Positions 17,873 to 27,614 of a stretch of DNA of 64,000 bases are shown here, in pieces. Below the pieces are notes generated by a model. That model was not told where the DNA came from and ran no database searches. It saw only the letters and a program-made list of their open reading frames with translations. The translations under genes and the position numbers were made by a program. How positions within the stretch are numbered: position 1 is the first letter of the stretch; each line of letters starts with the position of its first letter. The DNA is from DAIQRJ01 sp963708795 (GTDB lineage Bacteria; Actinomycetota; Actinomycetes; Propionibacteriales; DAIQRJ01): positions 124,001-188,000 of the forward strand of contig CAVPUH010000013.1 in the NCBI GenBank assembly GCA_963708795.1. Reading direction: 5' to 3'.

Positions 17873-19624
17873 GTGAGCGTCGACCCCTTCGGTCCGCCGC
17901 GAGAGGGCACCTCTCCTCCCTGGCCCGGTGATCGCATGACCGCTCTTCCTTCCTCATCCCGTTCGTCCTCGGTGCAGTCGGAAACACCCGCCGCGTCGTC
18001 GGAGTTCGGCCCGCTGATCGGGCACGACCTGTCCCGTCAGTTCGGTATCCGTACCGTGTTCGACGGCATCGACATATCGGCTCACCCGGGTCAACGCGTC
18101 GGCATCGTGGGCGAGAACGGGGCCGGCAAGTCGACGCTGTTGCGGATCCTGGCCGGCGTCGACGCACCTGACCGTGGCAGCGTGGAGCGGCCCTCGGACC
18201 TCGCCTATCTGCCGCAGGACCCTGCTTTCGATGCGGAGGCGACGGTCGGTGATGTGCTCCGCGACGCCCTGACGGAGCTTCACGACCTGGTGGCTGCAGT
18301 GGAGGATCTCGGGGACCGGATGGCGTCCGAGCCCGACGTGGCGGACGCGTATGCGATCGCCCTCGATCACGCGGTGGCCAAGGACGCCTGGGATGCCGAT
18401 CGCCGCGCGCACGCGGCGGCTTCGACGCTCGGACTCGAGGACATCGACGACACCCGACGGATCGGGTCACTGTCGGGCGGTCAGCGCACCCGGCTCGCCC
18501 TCGCCGCTCTCATGACGGCGCGCCCTTCCTGCGTGCTGCTCGACGAACCGACCAACCATCTCGACGACGACGCCCTGACGGTGCTCGAGGACTTCCTCGT
18601 CAGCCTTCCCGGTGTCGTGGTGGTCGTCAGCCACGACCGGGTGTTCCTCGACCGGGTGTGTACGGCGATCGTCGATCTCGATGCCAGCCACTACGGCACC
18701 GATGGGCACGGGGGTCGCCGGTACTCGGGCAACTTCTCCGACTACCTGGCGGCCAAGGCGGACGCGATGGCGCGATGGCAGCGCACGTATCGCGAGCAGC
18801 AGGACGAACTGAAGGACCTTCGCCGCGTGGTCGCGGTCGATTCGCGTCAGGTCGCCCACAACCGGGCACCGACCGACAACGACAAGTTCCTCGCGGCCTT
18901 CAAGGCCGGGCGGGTCAACAAGGCGATCTCACGGCGGGTACAGGACGCGGAGCAACGGCTGGATCGAGCGGAGAGCGACCAGGTCCGACGGCCGCCGAAG
19001 GCCCTCACGTTCGAGGCGGTCCTGACGGGGCGGCCGCGATCCGAGGGCATGGTCGTCTCGATCCGAGATCTCGACGTCACCGGCCGCGCGCACGTCGCGC
19101 GGCTCGACGTGCATGCCGGTGAGCACCTCCTCGTCACCGGCGCGAACGGATCGGGGAAGTCGACGCTGTTGGGGGTGCTGGCCGGTGTGGTCGAGCCGAC
19201 GTCCGGCACCGTCTCGATCGGAGCACGCCGTGTCGGGCTACTGACCCAGGACGTCGCCTTCGCCGACCCCGACCTCAGCGCCGAGGCGACCTATGTCGCC
19301 AACGTCGGCACGCAGGCGGCCGAGACCCGGCCGCTCACCGATCTCGGCCTGGTCCATCCCAAAGAGCTGAACACTCCGGTCGGGTTCCTCAGCGTCGGCC
19401 AGCAGCGCCGTCTCGCCCTGGCCATCCTCGTGGCGCACCAACCAGACCTCATGCTGCTCGACGAGCCGACCAACCACGTCTCGCTGACTCTCGCCGGCGA
19501 ACTGGAGGACGCTCTGCGAGCCAGTCCGGGAACCGTGATCATGGCCAGCCATGACCGGTGGCTTCGGGAACGCTGGGACGGCACCATCTACGATCTCGGC
19601 GCGGCGGCCGCGGGCTCGTCGTAG
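17873..19624 (+). CDS. ABC-F ATPase, antibiotic-resistance (ARE) type
   Basis: A 583-residue soluble protein with two ABC ATPase domains and no membrane segments, the ABC-F layout. Domain 1 has Walker A GENGAGKST, signature LSGGQRTRLALA and LLDEPTNHLD. Domain 2 has GANGSGKST, LSVGQQRRLALA and LLDEPTNHVS. The inter-domain linker (about residues 285-370) carries the ribosome-probing tip in this family. Sequence style (FDGIDISAHPGQRVGIVGENG) is closer to the macrolide/lincosamide-type ribosome-protection ABC-Fs than to EttA. GTG 17873 and ATG 17936 are both possible starts. The final 37 bases overlap the convergent thioesterase gene. Drug specificity cannot be read from sequence. Confidence 0.85.
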   Translation: MSVDPFGPPREGTSPPWPGDRMTALPSSSRSSSVQSETPAASSEFGPLIGHDLSRQFGIRTVFDGIDISAHPGQRVGIVGENGAGKSTLLRILAGVDAPDRGSVERPSDLAYLPQDPAFDAEATVGDVLRDALTELHDLVAAVEDLGDRMASEPDVADAYAIALDHAVAKDAWDADRRAHAAASTLGLEDIDDTRRIGSLSGGQRTRLALAALMTARPSCVLLDEPTNHLDDDALTVLEDFLVSLPGVVVVVSHDRVFLDRVCTAIVDLDASHYGTDGHGGRRYSGNFSDYLAAKADAMARWQRTYREQQDELKDLRRVVAVDSRQVAHNRAPTDNDKFLAAFKAGRVNKAISRRVQDAEQRLDRAESDQVRRPPKALTFEAVLTGRPRSEGMVVSIRDLDVTGRAHVARLDVHAGEHLLVTGANGSGKSTLLGVLAGVVEPTSGTVSIGARRVGLLTQDVAFADPDLSAEATYVANVGTQAAETRPLTDLGLVHPKELNTPVGFLSVGQQRRLALAILVAHQPDLMLLDEPTNHVSLTLAGELEDALRASPGTVIMASHDRWLRERWDGTIYDLGAAAAGSS

Positions 19625-20025
19625 AAGCGCTCGAGCCAGCTCCGTTCCGCGGAGGTCCAGCGGCGCGTGTGCGCCCCGTCGGGATCGAAGGCGACGACGA
19701 CCGTCTTGGCCCGGGCGTAGACGACGGCCCCGTCCTCGCTGCGCACGTCGTACGCGATCGTGGTCGACGCGGCGCCGATTCGTTCGACCCACGTGTCGAT
19801 CGGGATCGGGTCGGGATGAAAGGTCAGCGGGGCCAGGTAGTCGATCTCGTGACGGGCGACGACGACGGAGCCTTCGAGGGTCGACACACCGCTCCCGGCG
19901 GCGGCCACGAAGAAGAGCGCCACCCTGGCTTCCTCGAGCAGGGTGAGGAACCGGACGTTGTTCACATGCCCGTAGGAATCCATGTCGGACCAGCGCAGCG
20001 GGCAGCGATAGACGTGACGGGCCAT
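19588..20025 (-). CDS. Acyl-CoA thioesterase (4HBT hotdog family)
   Basis: A 145-residue single-hotdog protein. The 4HBT signature RWSDMDSYGHVNNVRFLTLLEEAR contains the catalytic Asp and the GHVNN turn. It hydrolyses acyl-CoA thioesters in the cytoplasm; the chain-length preference is unknown. The start is the Met giving MARHVYRCPLRW. It overlaps the end of the convergent ABC-F gene. Its place near ettA matches the thioesterase Rv2475c in M. tuberculosis. Confidence 0.9.
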   Translation of the reverse strand: MARHVYRCPLRWSDMDSYGHVNNVRFLTLLEEARVALFFVAAAGSGVSTLEGSVVVARHEIDYLAPLTFHPDPIPIDTWVERIGAASTTIAYDVRSEDGAVVYARAKTVVVAFDPDGAHTRRWTSAERSWLERFYDEPAAAAPRS

Positions 20026-20050
20026 GAACGGCATCCAACTCCACACGCGA

Positions 20051-20095
20051 CGAGACCGGCACGGCACCCTGCTGGAAGGTGTCGCGCCGGTCTCG
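20051..20095 (-). terminator. Hairpin downstream of the YceI gene
   Basis: An 18-bp imperfect stem (20051-20068 with 20078-20095; core CGAGACCGGC/GCCGGTCTCG, two G-U-type mismatches) has a 9-base loop. It lies 58 bases after the YceI stop codon and before the thioesterase start, so it probably ends the YceI transcript. There is no clear T-run, as is common in high-GC actinobacteria. Confidence 0.6.
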
Positions 20096-20153
20096 TGGGG
20101 AAGTGCGGGGAAGTGCGCAGAAAGTGCCGGCCGGGTTGGCCAGCCGGTCGAGC

Positions 20154-20699
20154 TCAGGCCTTGGCGGCCTGAACGGACAGCGTGATCTCGACCTTGTCGC
20201 CGACGAGGAACTTGCCGCCGTCGAGCGGGACGTTGAAGTCGACGCCGAAGTCCTTGCGGGAGATGGTCGTGCTCGCGTCGAAGCCGGCCTTGGTGTTGCC
20301 GTACGGGTCGACGTCCACGCCGACGAACTCGGTGTCGAGGTCCACCGAGCGGGTCACGCCGTTGACGGTGAGGTCACCGGTGATGACGTACTCGCCCTCG
20401 GCTTCGCGGACACCGGTGGAGACGAACGTGATGGTCTTCTTGTCCTCGGCGAAGAAGTCGGCGGACCGGATGTGCGCGTCCCGCTGCTCCTGCCGCGTGT
20501 TGACGGAGTCGACCTCGATGCTGACGGAGACCGAGGAGTCGGCGAGGCTGTCGCCCACCGTGATCGAGCCGGAGAAGGCGTCGAACGAGCCGCGGACCTT
20601 GGTCATGAGGTGCCGGACGACGAAGCCGACCTCGGAGTGGGCCGGGTCGATGTTCCAGGTACCGGTGCTCAAACCGATGTCGGTGAGGGTGCTGGTCAT
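20154..20699 (-). CDS. YceI family lipid-binding protein
   Basis: A 181-residue YceI-type beta-barrel protein, a family that binds polyisoprenoid or other long amphiphilic lipids. Family features are GTWNIDPAHSEVGFVVRHLMTKVRG at the start, HIRSADFFAEDKKTITF in the middle and RKDFGVDFNVPL near the end. No signal peptide is present, so it is probably cytoplasmic, unlike E. coli YceI. A clear AGGAG ribosome-binding site precedes the ATG. It is divergent from a MarR regulator, with operator-like palindromes between the two. Confidence 0.92.
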   Translation of the reverse strand: MTSTLTDIGLSTGTWNIDPAHSEVGFVVRHLMTKVRGSFDAFSGSITVGDSLADSSVSVSIEVDSVNTRQEQRDAHIRSADFFAEDKKTITFVSTGVREAEGEYVITGDLTVNGVTRSVDLDTEFVGVDVDPYGNTKAGFDASTTISRKDFGVDFNVPLDGGKFLVGDKVEITLSVQAAKA

Positions 20700-20761
20700 G
20701 AGATGTTCTCCTCGAAGCTTTCGGGCGGGCCTGCTGGTGCGGCCGCTGCTGATACCGACTG

Positions 20762-20837
20762 AACCGTCAAAGTTTCAACTTGATTCCCGAACCTAGCAGT
20801 TTTCGTTGAAATGTCAACTGAACGGTACACTCGAGCC
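20762..20837. promoter_or_regulatory. MarR-type operator and promoter between yceI and marR
   Basis: Two TTGA/TCAA palindromes lie between the divergent genes: TCAA-N9-TTGA at 20767-20783 and GTTGA-AATG-TCAAC at 20805-20818. These half-sites are common in MarR operators. A -10-like TACACT (20826-20831) lies 6 bases before the ATG at 20838, which would give a leaderless MarR mRNA. The second palindrome would cover this promoter, suggesting autoregulation. Binding is inferred. Confidence 0.5.
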
Positions 20838-21323
20838 ATGGTCAAGCGCACTGCGTCCTCACCCGCGAACGACGTCGTCCCCTGGTTGGACGACGAGCAG
20901 CAGCGGCTGTGGCGTGCCTACATGTTCGGAACCCTGGCCCTGTTGGACAAACTCGACCGGGATCTCAAGCGGCACAACCTCTCGCTGTCGGAGTACGAGG
21001 TGCTCGTGCGGCTCTCCGAGGCGCCCGACCGGCGGATCCGCATGGCAGACCTGGCGGCGTCGACCAACCAGTCCCGGAGCCGGCTGACCCACACCATCAC
21101 GAGGATGGAGCGCACCGGTCTCGTCGAGCGGACCACGTGCGCCGCCGACCGGCGCGGCGTGAACGCCGAACTCACCCCACACGGTTTCGCCGTCCTCGTC
21201 GAGGCTGCGCCCACCCACGTCCGGGGCGTGCGGGAAGCGCTCGTCGATCTCGTCGACCCGGCCGACTTCTGTGCGATGGGCCGGGCGCTGACGATCGTGA
21301 AGGAGAAGCTCGCCGACGAGTGA
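20838..21323 (+). CDS. MarR family transcriptional regulator
   Basis: A 161-residue winged-helix regulator of MarR type. The DNA-binding region is SLSEYEVLVRLSEAPDRRIRMADLA, then a recognition helix STNQSRSRLTHTITRMERTGLVER, and the wing with CAADRRGVNAELT. ATG 20838 is preferred over ATG 20811 because a palindrome spans the earlier codon and a -10-like box lies between them. It probably controls the divergent yceI gene and itself. The inducer is unknown. Confidence 0.9.
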   Translation: MVKRTASSPANDVVPWLDDEQQRLWRAYMFGTLALLDKLDRDLKRHNLSLSEYEVLVRLSEAPDRRIRMADLAASTNQSRSRLTHTITRMERTGLVERTTCAADRRGVNAELTPHGFAVLVEAAPTHVRGVREALVDLVDPADFCAMGRALTIVKEKLADE

Positions 21324-21326
21324 ACG

Positions 21327-23006
<1,680 letters not shown>

Positions 23007-23086
23007 TGTGTGTCGATTCCTCTGCTGGAGCTGTGGTGCGTCGGGACTGACCCATCCTGCCAGCCCACGCGAACGGGGCGAAACGG

Positions 23087-23701
23087 CTAACTCAGGGGCA
23101 TGCCCTGTTCGATGAAGGTGATCGCGCGAACGGCGAGCGAGCCCTGCTGCTGGACACGCCCCGACCCGAAGTCGGTCAACTGCTGTTCCGACACCACCGC
23201 ATGGATGCCTCCGACGACCGCGCCGGCGAAGACCCGGATCTCGAAGTCGCCCGGGTCCCGCCGAAGCCGAGCCGCGAGTCCGTCGGCGATCATGTCGATG
23301 TTGCGGTTCATCTCGTCGAGCATCGTCGCGCGCAGCTCCGGTACCGAGTACACAAGTCGCTGCCGGATGGCCTCGCGCTCCCGCTCCTCCGGGGACAGTC
23401 CTGCCATCGTCTCGGCGATGACGTTCCTCAGCACGGCGAGCGGCGGGAGATCGAACGGTTGCCGAGCGACAGCCGCGAGCATCAGCGGGTCGACATCGTC
23501 GACGAGCACGACCTGTTCCTTGGTCGGGAAATAGCGGAAGAACGTGCTGGGCGACACCTCGGCCGCTTCGGCGATCTGCTCGACGCTCGTCTCGGCGTAG
23601 CCCTGCTCCTCGAAGAGCCGCATGGCCTCGGACCTGATGGTCTGCCGGGTCTTGAGCTTCTTGCGTTCGCGCAGCCCGAGCATCGCTGGTTCAGCCGACA
23701 T
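23087..23701 (-). CDS. TetR family transcriptional regulator
   Basis: A 204-residue TetR regulator. The helix-turn-helix is at residues about 16-60: IRSEAMRLFEEQGYAETSVEQIAEAAEVSPSTFFRYFPTKEQ, split by the usual turn. The C-terminal ligand domain begins with VLVDDVDPLM. The start (MSAEPAML) overlaps the predicted true end of the MFS gene by 11 bases, so it is the second gene of an mfs-tetR operon and probably represses it. The inducer is likely a substrate of the pump, which is inference. Confidence 0.92.
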   Translation of the reverse strand: MSAEPAMLGLRERKKLKTRQTIRSEAMRLFEEQGYAETSVEQIAEAAEVSPSTFFRYFPTKEQVVLVDDVDPLMLAAVARQPFDLPPLAVLRNVIAETMAGLSPEEREREAIRQRLVYSVPELRATMLDEMNRNIDMIADGLAARLRRDPGDFEIRVFAGAVVGGIHAVVSEQQLTDFGSGRVQQQGSLAVRAITFIEQGMPLS

Positions 23702-25302
23702 GCTCCGATTGTGTCCGATCTCCGGCCCCTGCCGCAGTCGCCGCCACGGTGTCCATGTCCTCCGCGAGCACCGACGGGAGACTCCGGGGCCTGCCGACCG
23801 AGACCGACGAGCGCGAGGACGACCCCGACGACGGACATCACGACGCACGCGAGCATGACCATCGACAGGCCGTGGACGAACGCCGCCTGGACGTCGTGGA
23901 CGAGTGCCTGATCGCCCAGCTGCCGAGCGACGGCGACTCCGGCCCCGACACTGTCGTTCACCTGGTCCTGCGCCGCCGCCGGCAACGACGCGGGCAGATG
24001 GAGACGAGCGAGGTATCCGGCGCTGAGGATGGTCCCGAGGACGGCGACTCCGATCGTGCCGCCGGCCTGCCGGAGGGCCTGGATGAGTCCGGAGCCCGAG
24101 CCCGCCCGCGCGGGCGGGAGTGCGGACAGCGCGGCGGACATCGCCACCGGGAGGACGACCCCGAAGCCCACGCCGGCCAGGACGAGCCAGATCGCCACGT
24201 AGCCGTAGCCGGACGACAAGGTCGTGAGCGCACCGAGGACCGAGGCGGCGGTGAGGATCACGAAGCCGACGGCGATCACGAGCGCTGGCGTGAGGCGGCG
24301 TAGTAGCGGAGCCCCGAGCCGTGTCCCGACGATGAGGCCGCCGATCATCGGCAGCATCCGCAAGCCCGTTCCGAGGGCGTCCGTGCCGAGCACCGCGTCC
24401 GTGTACTGCGGGACCGTGAAGATGATGCCGAACATGAGGAAGCCGGCCAATGTCGCCAGTGTCGACCCCATCGCGAACGGACGCGATCGGAAGAGCGCGA
24501 GGTCGACGATCGGATTCGAACGGCCCCGTTCGAACAGCACGAAGCCCGCGAGCAGGGCGACGCCGACGACGATCGAGGCGAGGCACATCGGGTCGGACCA
24601 TCCACGGCGGCCCACCTCGATGAGGCCGAACGTCAACGCGAGGAGACCCGTCGACGAGAGCACCGCACCAGCCAGGTCGAAGCGACCCGAGGTGGCGCCG
24701 TGGGAGGCGGGCACCCACAGGGCGATCGCCACGAGTCCGATCAGCACGACCGGCACGTTGACGAGGAACACCGACCCCCACCAGAAGTGCTGGAGGAGCC
24801 AGCCCCCGACGATCGGCCCGAGTGGCAGGCCGAGCGAGGTCGAGGTGACCCAGACCGTGAGGGCGCGCTGCCGGTCGGCCGGTTCGGGGAACAGGACCGG
24901 GAGCACGGCCATCGAGAGCGGCATCATCACGGCTGCGCCGACGCCGAGGAGTGCGCGGTCGGCGATGAGCATGCCGGGCGAGGTGGCGAACGCGCACAGC
25001 AGGGACGCCACGCCGAAGACCCCGAGCCCGCCCAGCAGGAGGCCCTTGCGGCCGAACCGGTCGCCCATGTCTCCCGCCGGAAGCAGGAGCGCCGCGAGAA
25101 CGAGCGTGTACGCCGCGCTGAACCACTGCAGTTGCGACGTCGAGGCCCCGAGTTCGTGCGAGAGCGTCGGCAGCGCGACCGCCAGGATCGTCGTGTCGAG
25201 TCCGATCGTGAGCATGCTCAGGGCGAGCGCCCCGAGCGCGAACCAACGCCGGGTGGGCACGGACCCGGGCTGGGCAGGCCCGTCGATCTTGGCAGTAACC
25301 AT
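23691..25302 (-). CDS. MFS drug efflux transporter, DHA2 (14-helix) type
   Basis: A proton-driven multidrug exporter of the 14-TM DHA2 group. It has TIGLDTTILAVALPTLSHELGA at TM1, the motif GDRFGRKGLLLGG after TM2 and GVGAAVMMPLSMAVLPVLF around TM4. The raw frame runs on to 23482 through the tetR gene in a nonsense frame. Shifting by one base near 23775 gives VLAEDMDTVAATAAGAGDRTQSEHVG and a stop at 23691, overlapping tetR by 11 bases. That is the likely real end. The substrate is unknown. Confidence 0.9.
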
Positions 25303-25345
25303 GATTTGAATGTAACTACCATTTCAGTGTCACTGTCAACTCATC
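25300..25345 (-). promoter_or_regulatory. Promoter/operator of the mfs-tetR operon
   Basis: Reading the minus strand, TTGACA (25339-25334) is followed after 17 bases by GTTACA (25316-25311). The ATG starts at 25302, so the transcript would be leaderless or nearly so. The -35 box overlaps the 11-base palindrome CAGTGTCACTG (25325-25335), and a looser inverted repeat (TGAAATG...CATTCA) covers the -10. Both are plausible TetR operator sites. Confidence 0.55.
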
Positions 25346-25829
25346 AAGCCGCGCGATCCTCCACGCGTCCCGAGCCGGCCGCGCCGCCGTCGTCGAGATC
25401 CTCGAGACCATCGGAGGCGACGGGACCGCCCACAGCCGGGACGGACTCAGCCTGTTCGGCCGTGGACTCCTTGCGAACTCGCGAGAACGCGGTCTGTCCT
25501 CGGTTCAGGTCGTGCCCCACTGCGGACGCCTCGACCTCGACGCTGATGCCGCTCTTGTCGTCTCGTTCCCACGGCACGACCCGGAGCTTCCCGGTCAAGA
25601 CGATCGGGTCTCCTTTGGTCAGCGAGGTGACCACGTTCTCCGCGAGCGCCCGGAAGCACGTGACGGTGACGAACGTGGTGCGTTCGTCGACCCATTGGCC
25701 GGTGCCGCGGTCGAAGTGGCGCGGCGTACAGGCCATGCGGAAGCTGGCGAGGGCCGTGCCCTTGTCGGTGCGAGCGAACCTGACGGCGGTGGCGACATTG
25801 CCCGTCAGCGTGACGGTGGCGTCGTTCAT
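25344..25829 (-). CDS. ssb: Single-stranded DNA-binding protein
   Basis: A 161-residue OB-fold protein. It starts MNDATVTLTGNVATAVRF and contains the SSB strands ASFRMACTPRHFD, FVTVTCFRALAENV and GDPIVLTGKLRVVPWE. The C-terminus lacks the acidic DDDIPF tip of housekeeping SSB and ends in an Asp/Gly-rich then basic tail. It is therefore more like the second actinobacterial paralogue (M. tuberculosis Rv2478c, beside ettA) than the essential SSB. The Met at 25829 is preferred to one 42 bases upstream. Confidence 0.9.
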   Translation of the reverse strand: MNDATVTLTGNVATAVRFARTDKGTALASFRMACTPRHFDRGTGQWVDERTTFVTVTCFRALAENVVTSLTKGDPIVLTGKLRVVPWERDDKSGISVEVEASAVGHDLNRGQTAFSRVRKESTAEQAESVPAVGGPVASDGLEDLDDGGAAGSGRVEDRAA

Positions 25830-26065
25830 GTGCTCTCCTTCGCAGGGCGGACGGCACGTGCGGCGAGCCATGTGCAGCCGTGTCGTCGACCGGTGTGGAC
25901 GTGTCGTACGGCAGCTTCACGGGCCGGACGCGTCGACGTGGTCCGCGAGCGGCACGCTGTGGGTAACTCGGCGATCGGCGCTGCTGTGGACAACAGCGAC
26001 GGGCATCGTCGCCGCGAGAGGGCCGGGTCGGGTGATCTCGCGGCCTCTAGACTGACGCGCGATCA

Positions 26066-26139
26066 GCCCTCGTAGCTCAGCTGGATAGAGCAGCGGCCTT
26101 CTAATCCGCCGGTCACAGGTTCGAGTCCTGTCGGGGGCA
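26066..26139 (+). tRNA. tRNA-Arg (anticodon UCU)
   Basis: A cloverleaf can be drawn. Acceptor GCCCTCG (26066-26072) pairs with CGGGGGC (26132-26138) through one G-U-type pair, with discriminator A 26139. The D arm has GCTC-AGCTGGATAGA-GC, the anticodon loop is CTTCTAA, and the T arm is ACAGG-TTCGAGT-CCTGT. Anticodon TCT reads AGA arginine codons. CCA is not encoded. The 3' half is overlapped by the end of the integrase frame, marking it as the attachment site of an integrative element. Confidence 0.95.
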
Positions 26140-27373
26140 CCCCACAAACACCCAGGTCAGACGGCGTGTCGACGCCACTTCCCGAGTCAGTAGAGCCTCG
26201 GTCTCGACACGCCGCGTGCCACGTCCGTGCCACTTGTCGCGGATTCGGGATCGCAGGTCATCCAGTCCGTTCGCGATCTCCACGTCCCTACCGACCACCC
26301 GTCTGGCGTAGTGCTTCGTCGTGATCGTCGCCTTCGCGTGACCGAGCCGCGCGGCAATCTCCACCGGCGACCAGCCAGCGTCATACAGCCACGTCGCATG
26401 ACTCGCGCGCAGATCGTGCGGGCGAGCATCGATCCCCGCCACTGCACAGCTGGCGACCAGATTCGATGAAGGAAGTTCGAATGCCGTATCGGCAATCCAT
26501 GCCGGACTCACGAAAACGAGGACGGTCAGGTCCCGACCATCACGATGCTCGCGATCCATGTGCTCGTGCAAGACGATCGGACAGGAACCCCGGCATCGTC
26601 ACCGCACGATGCTGATGCGACTTCGGCTCCTCCATCGTCACCACCCCGGCCGCCTCCGACAGCGACGCCGCCACGAGCAGCCGATTGCCGACTGTGTCGC
26701 ACGAACCGACGACGAAGACCGGCGACCTCGCCGAACCGCAAACCGGTATACGCCAACGTCAACACGAACAAGTCGAACGGCGGGCTCATTCCGACACCAG
26801 CCGCTCCACCTGCTCCGCCGTCAGCACGTGTGGCTCATGTTCGGGCGTTCTCGGAAGCCGAATCCCTCGACACGGCGTGACCGCCAGCAAGCCATCCATC
26901 TCCGCGGCCGCCAACATCTGCGACAGCAATCGATAGGCCTGCCGGATGCGCGACGGCGACATGCCCGCGGCAGCCAGTTGCGACACCCACGCCTGCACCA
27001 TCGGCCGTGTCAATGCACCAATCTCGCGCTGGCCCAGATGAGGGCCGACGACGGACCGGACCAAGCTTTCGTACCCGACCCGGGTTTTCGGCTTCACGTT
27101 CGGCAACTCTCTCAACCAGGATCGAGCCCACTCGATCAACGGTGACACTCGCCCGCCGCGGATCAATCCACGTTCCGCGCACCTGATCGGCTTCCACCCC
27201 CGAGAGCCATCTCTCAGCGTCCCGGCGGCGCTCGAACGTCCGCGGAGCAGCAACCGCTCACCCTGCGGCGTCCGGCATCTCGCCTGCCACCGACCGGAGG
27301 GAAGCCGCCGCAGCGCACCGAACGCTCGCCGACCAGCCAACGTCAGCCAGCCAATGACGAGTGTGCTTGACAT
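26113..27373 (-). CDS. Tyrosine-recombinase integrase of a tRNA-Arg-inserted element (several frameshifts)
   Basis: A phage/integrative-element integrase. The N-terminal AP2-like region reads RRLPSGRWQARCRTPQGERL. The SAM-like core-binding domain has WARSWLRELPNVKPKTRVGY and RQAYRLLSQMLAAAEMDGL. The catalytic domain has Arg in LAYTGLRFGEVAGLR, HDLRASHATW (His-x-x-Arg), LGHAKATITTKHYAR (His and nucleophile Tyr). The frame shifts about four times (near 27225, 27130, 26790 and 26720), so the gene is either decayed or badly sequenced here. Its last codons (GCPRQDSNL) are the reverse complement of the tRNA 3' end, which places the attachment core inside the tRNA. Confidence 0.85.
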
Positions 27374-27521
27374 ACTCTCGCAACGCAGCGGCCGGCACCC
27401 GACGAACTGTTCCCACCTTCACCGACCGCAGCGCACCCGACCAGATCAGCGAGTACACGATGCTCTTGCTCAAACCCAAGACCTCCGCGGCCTCAGCCAC
27501 GTTCAGCAACAGCTTCTCCAT
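27258..27521 (-). CDS. Excisionase-like helix-turn-helix protein
   Basis: A small MerR/excisionase-type DNA-binding protein. MEKLLLNVAEAAEVLGLSKS is followed by IVYSLIWSGALRSVKVGTVRRVPAAALREYV, the pattern of Xis-like regulators that recognise att sites. After REYV the frame continues into sequence overlapping the integrase start by about 115 bases. The true stop may therefore have been lost through an indel near 27370. Lying directly upstream of the integrase in the same direction, it fits an int-xis module. Confidence 0.8.
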   Translation of the reverse strand: MEKLLLNVAEAAEVLGLSKSIVYSLIWSGALRSVKVGTVRRVPAAALREYVKHTRHWLADVGWSASVRCAAAASLRSVAGEMPDAAG

Positions 27522-27614
27522 GTCCCCGTTCTCCGTTGTTGTCGAACCGTCTGCAGTTGGTGGTGGTGTTCTCCCGATTGGGGAGGGTTCATCGGTGCGC
27601 CCGCTCGGCGTCAA

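Noticed and set aside
23087..25246. A 719-residue minus-strand protein covering the whole transporter and TetR genes
   Set aside because: Only the last 204 residues are a real protein (TetR). The rest is an Arg/Pro/Gly-rich shadow of the transporter frame.
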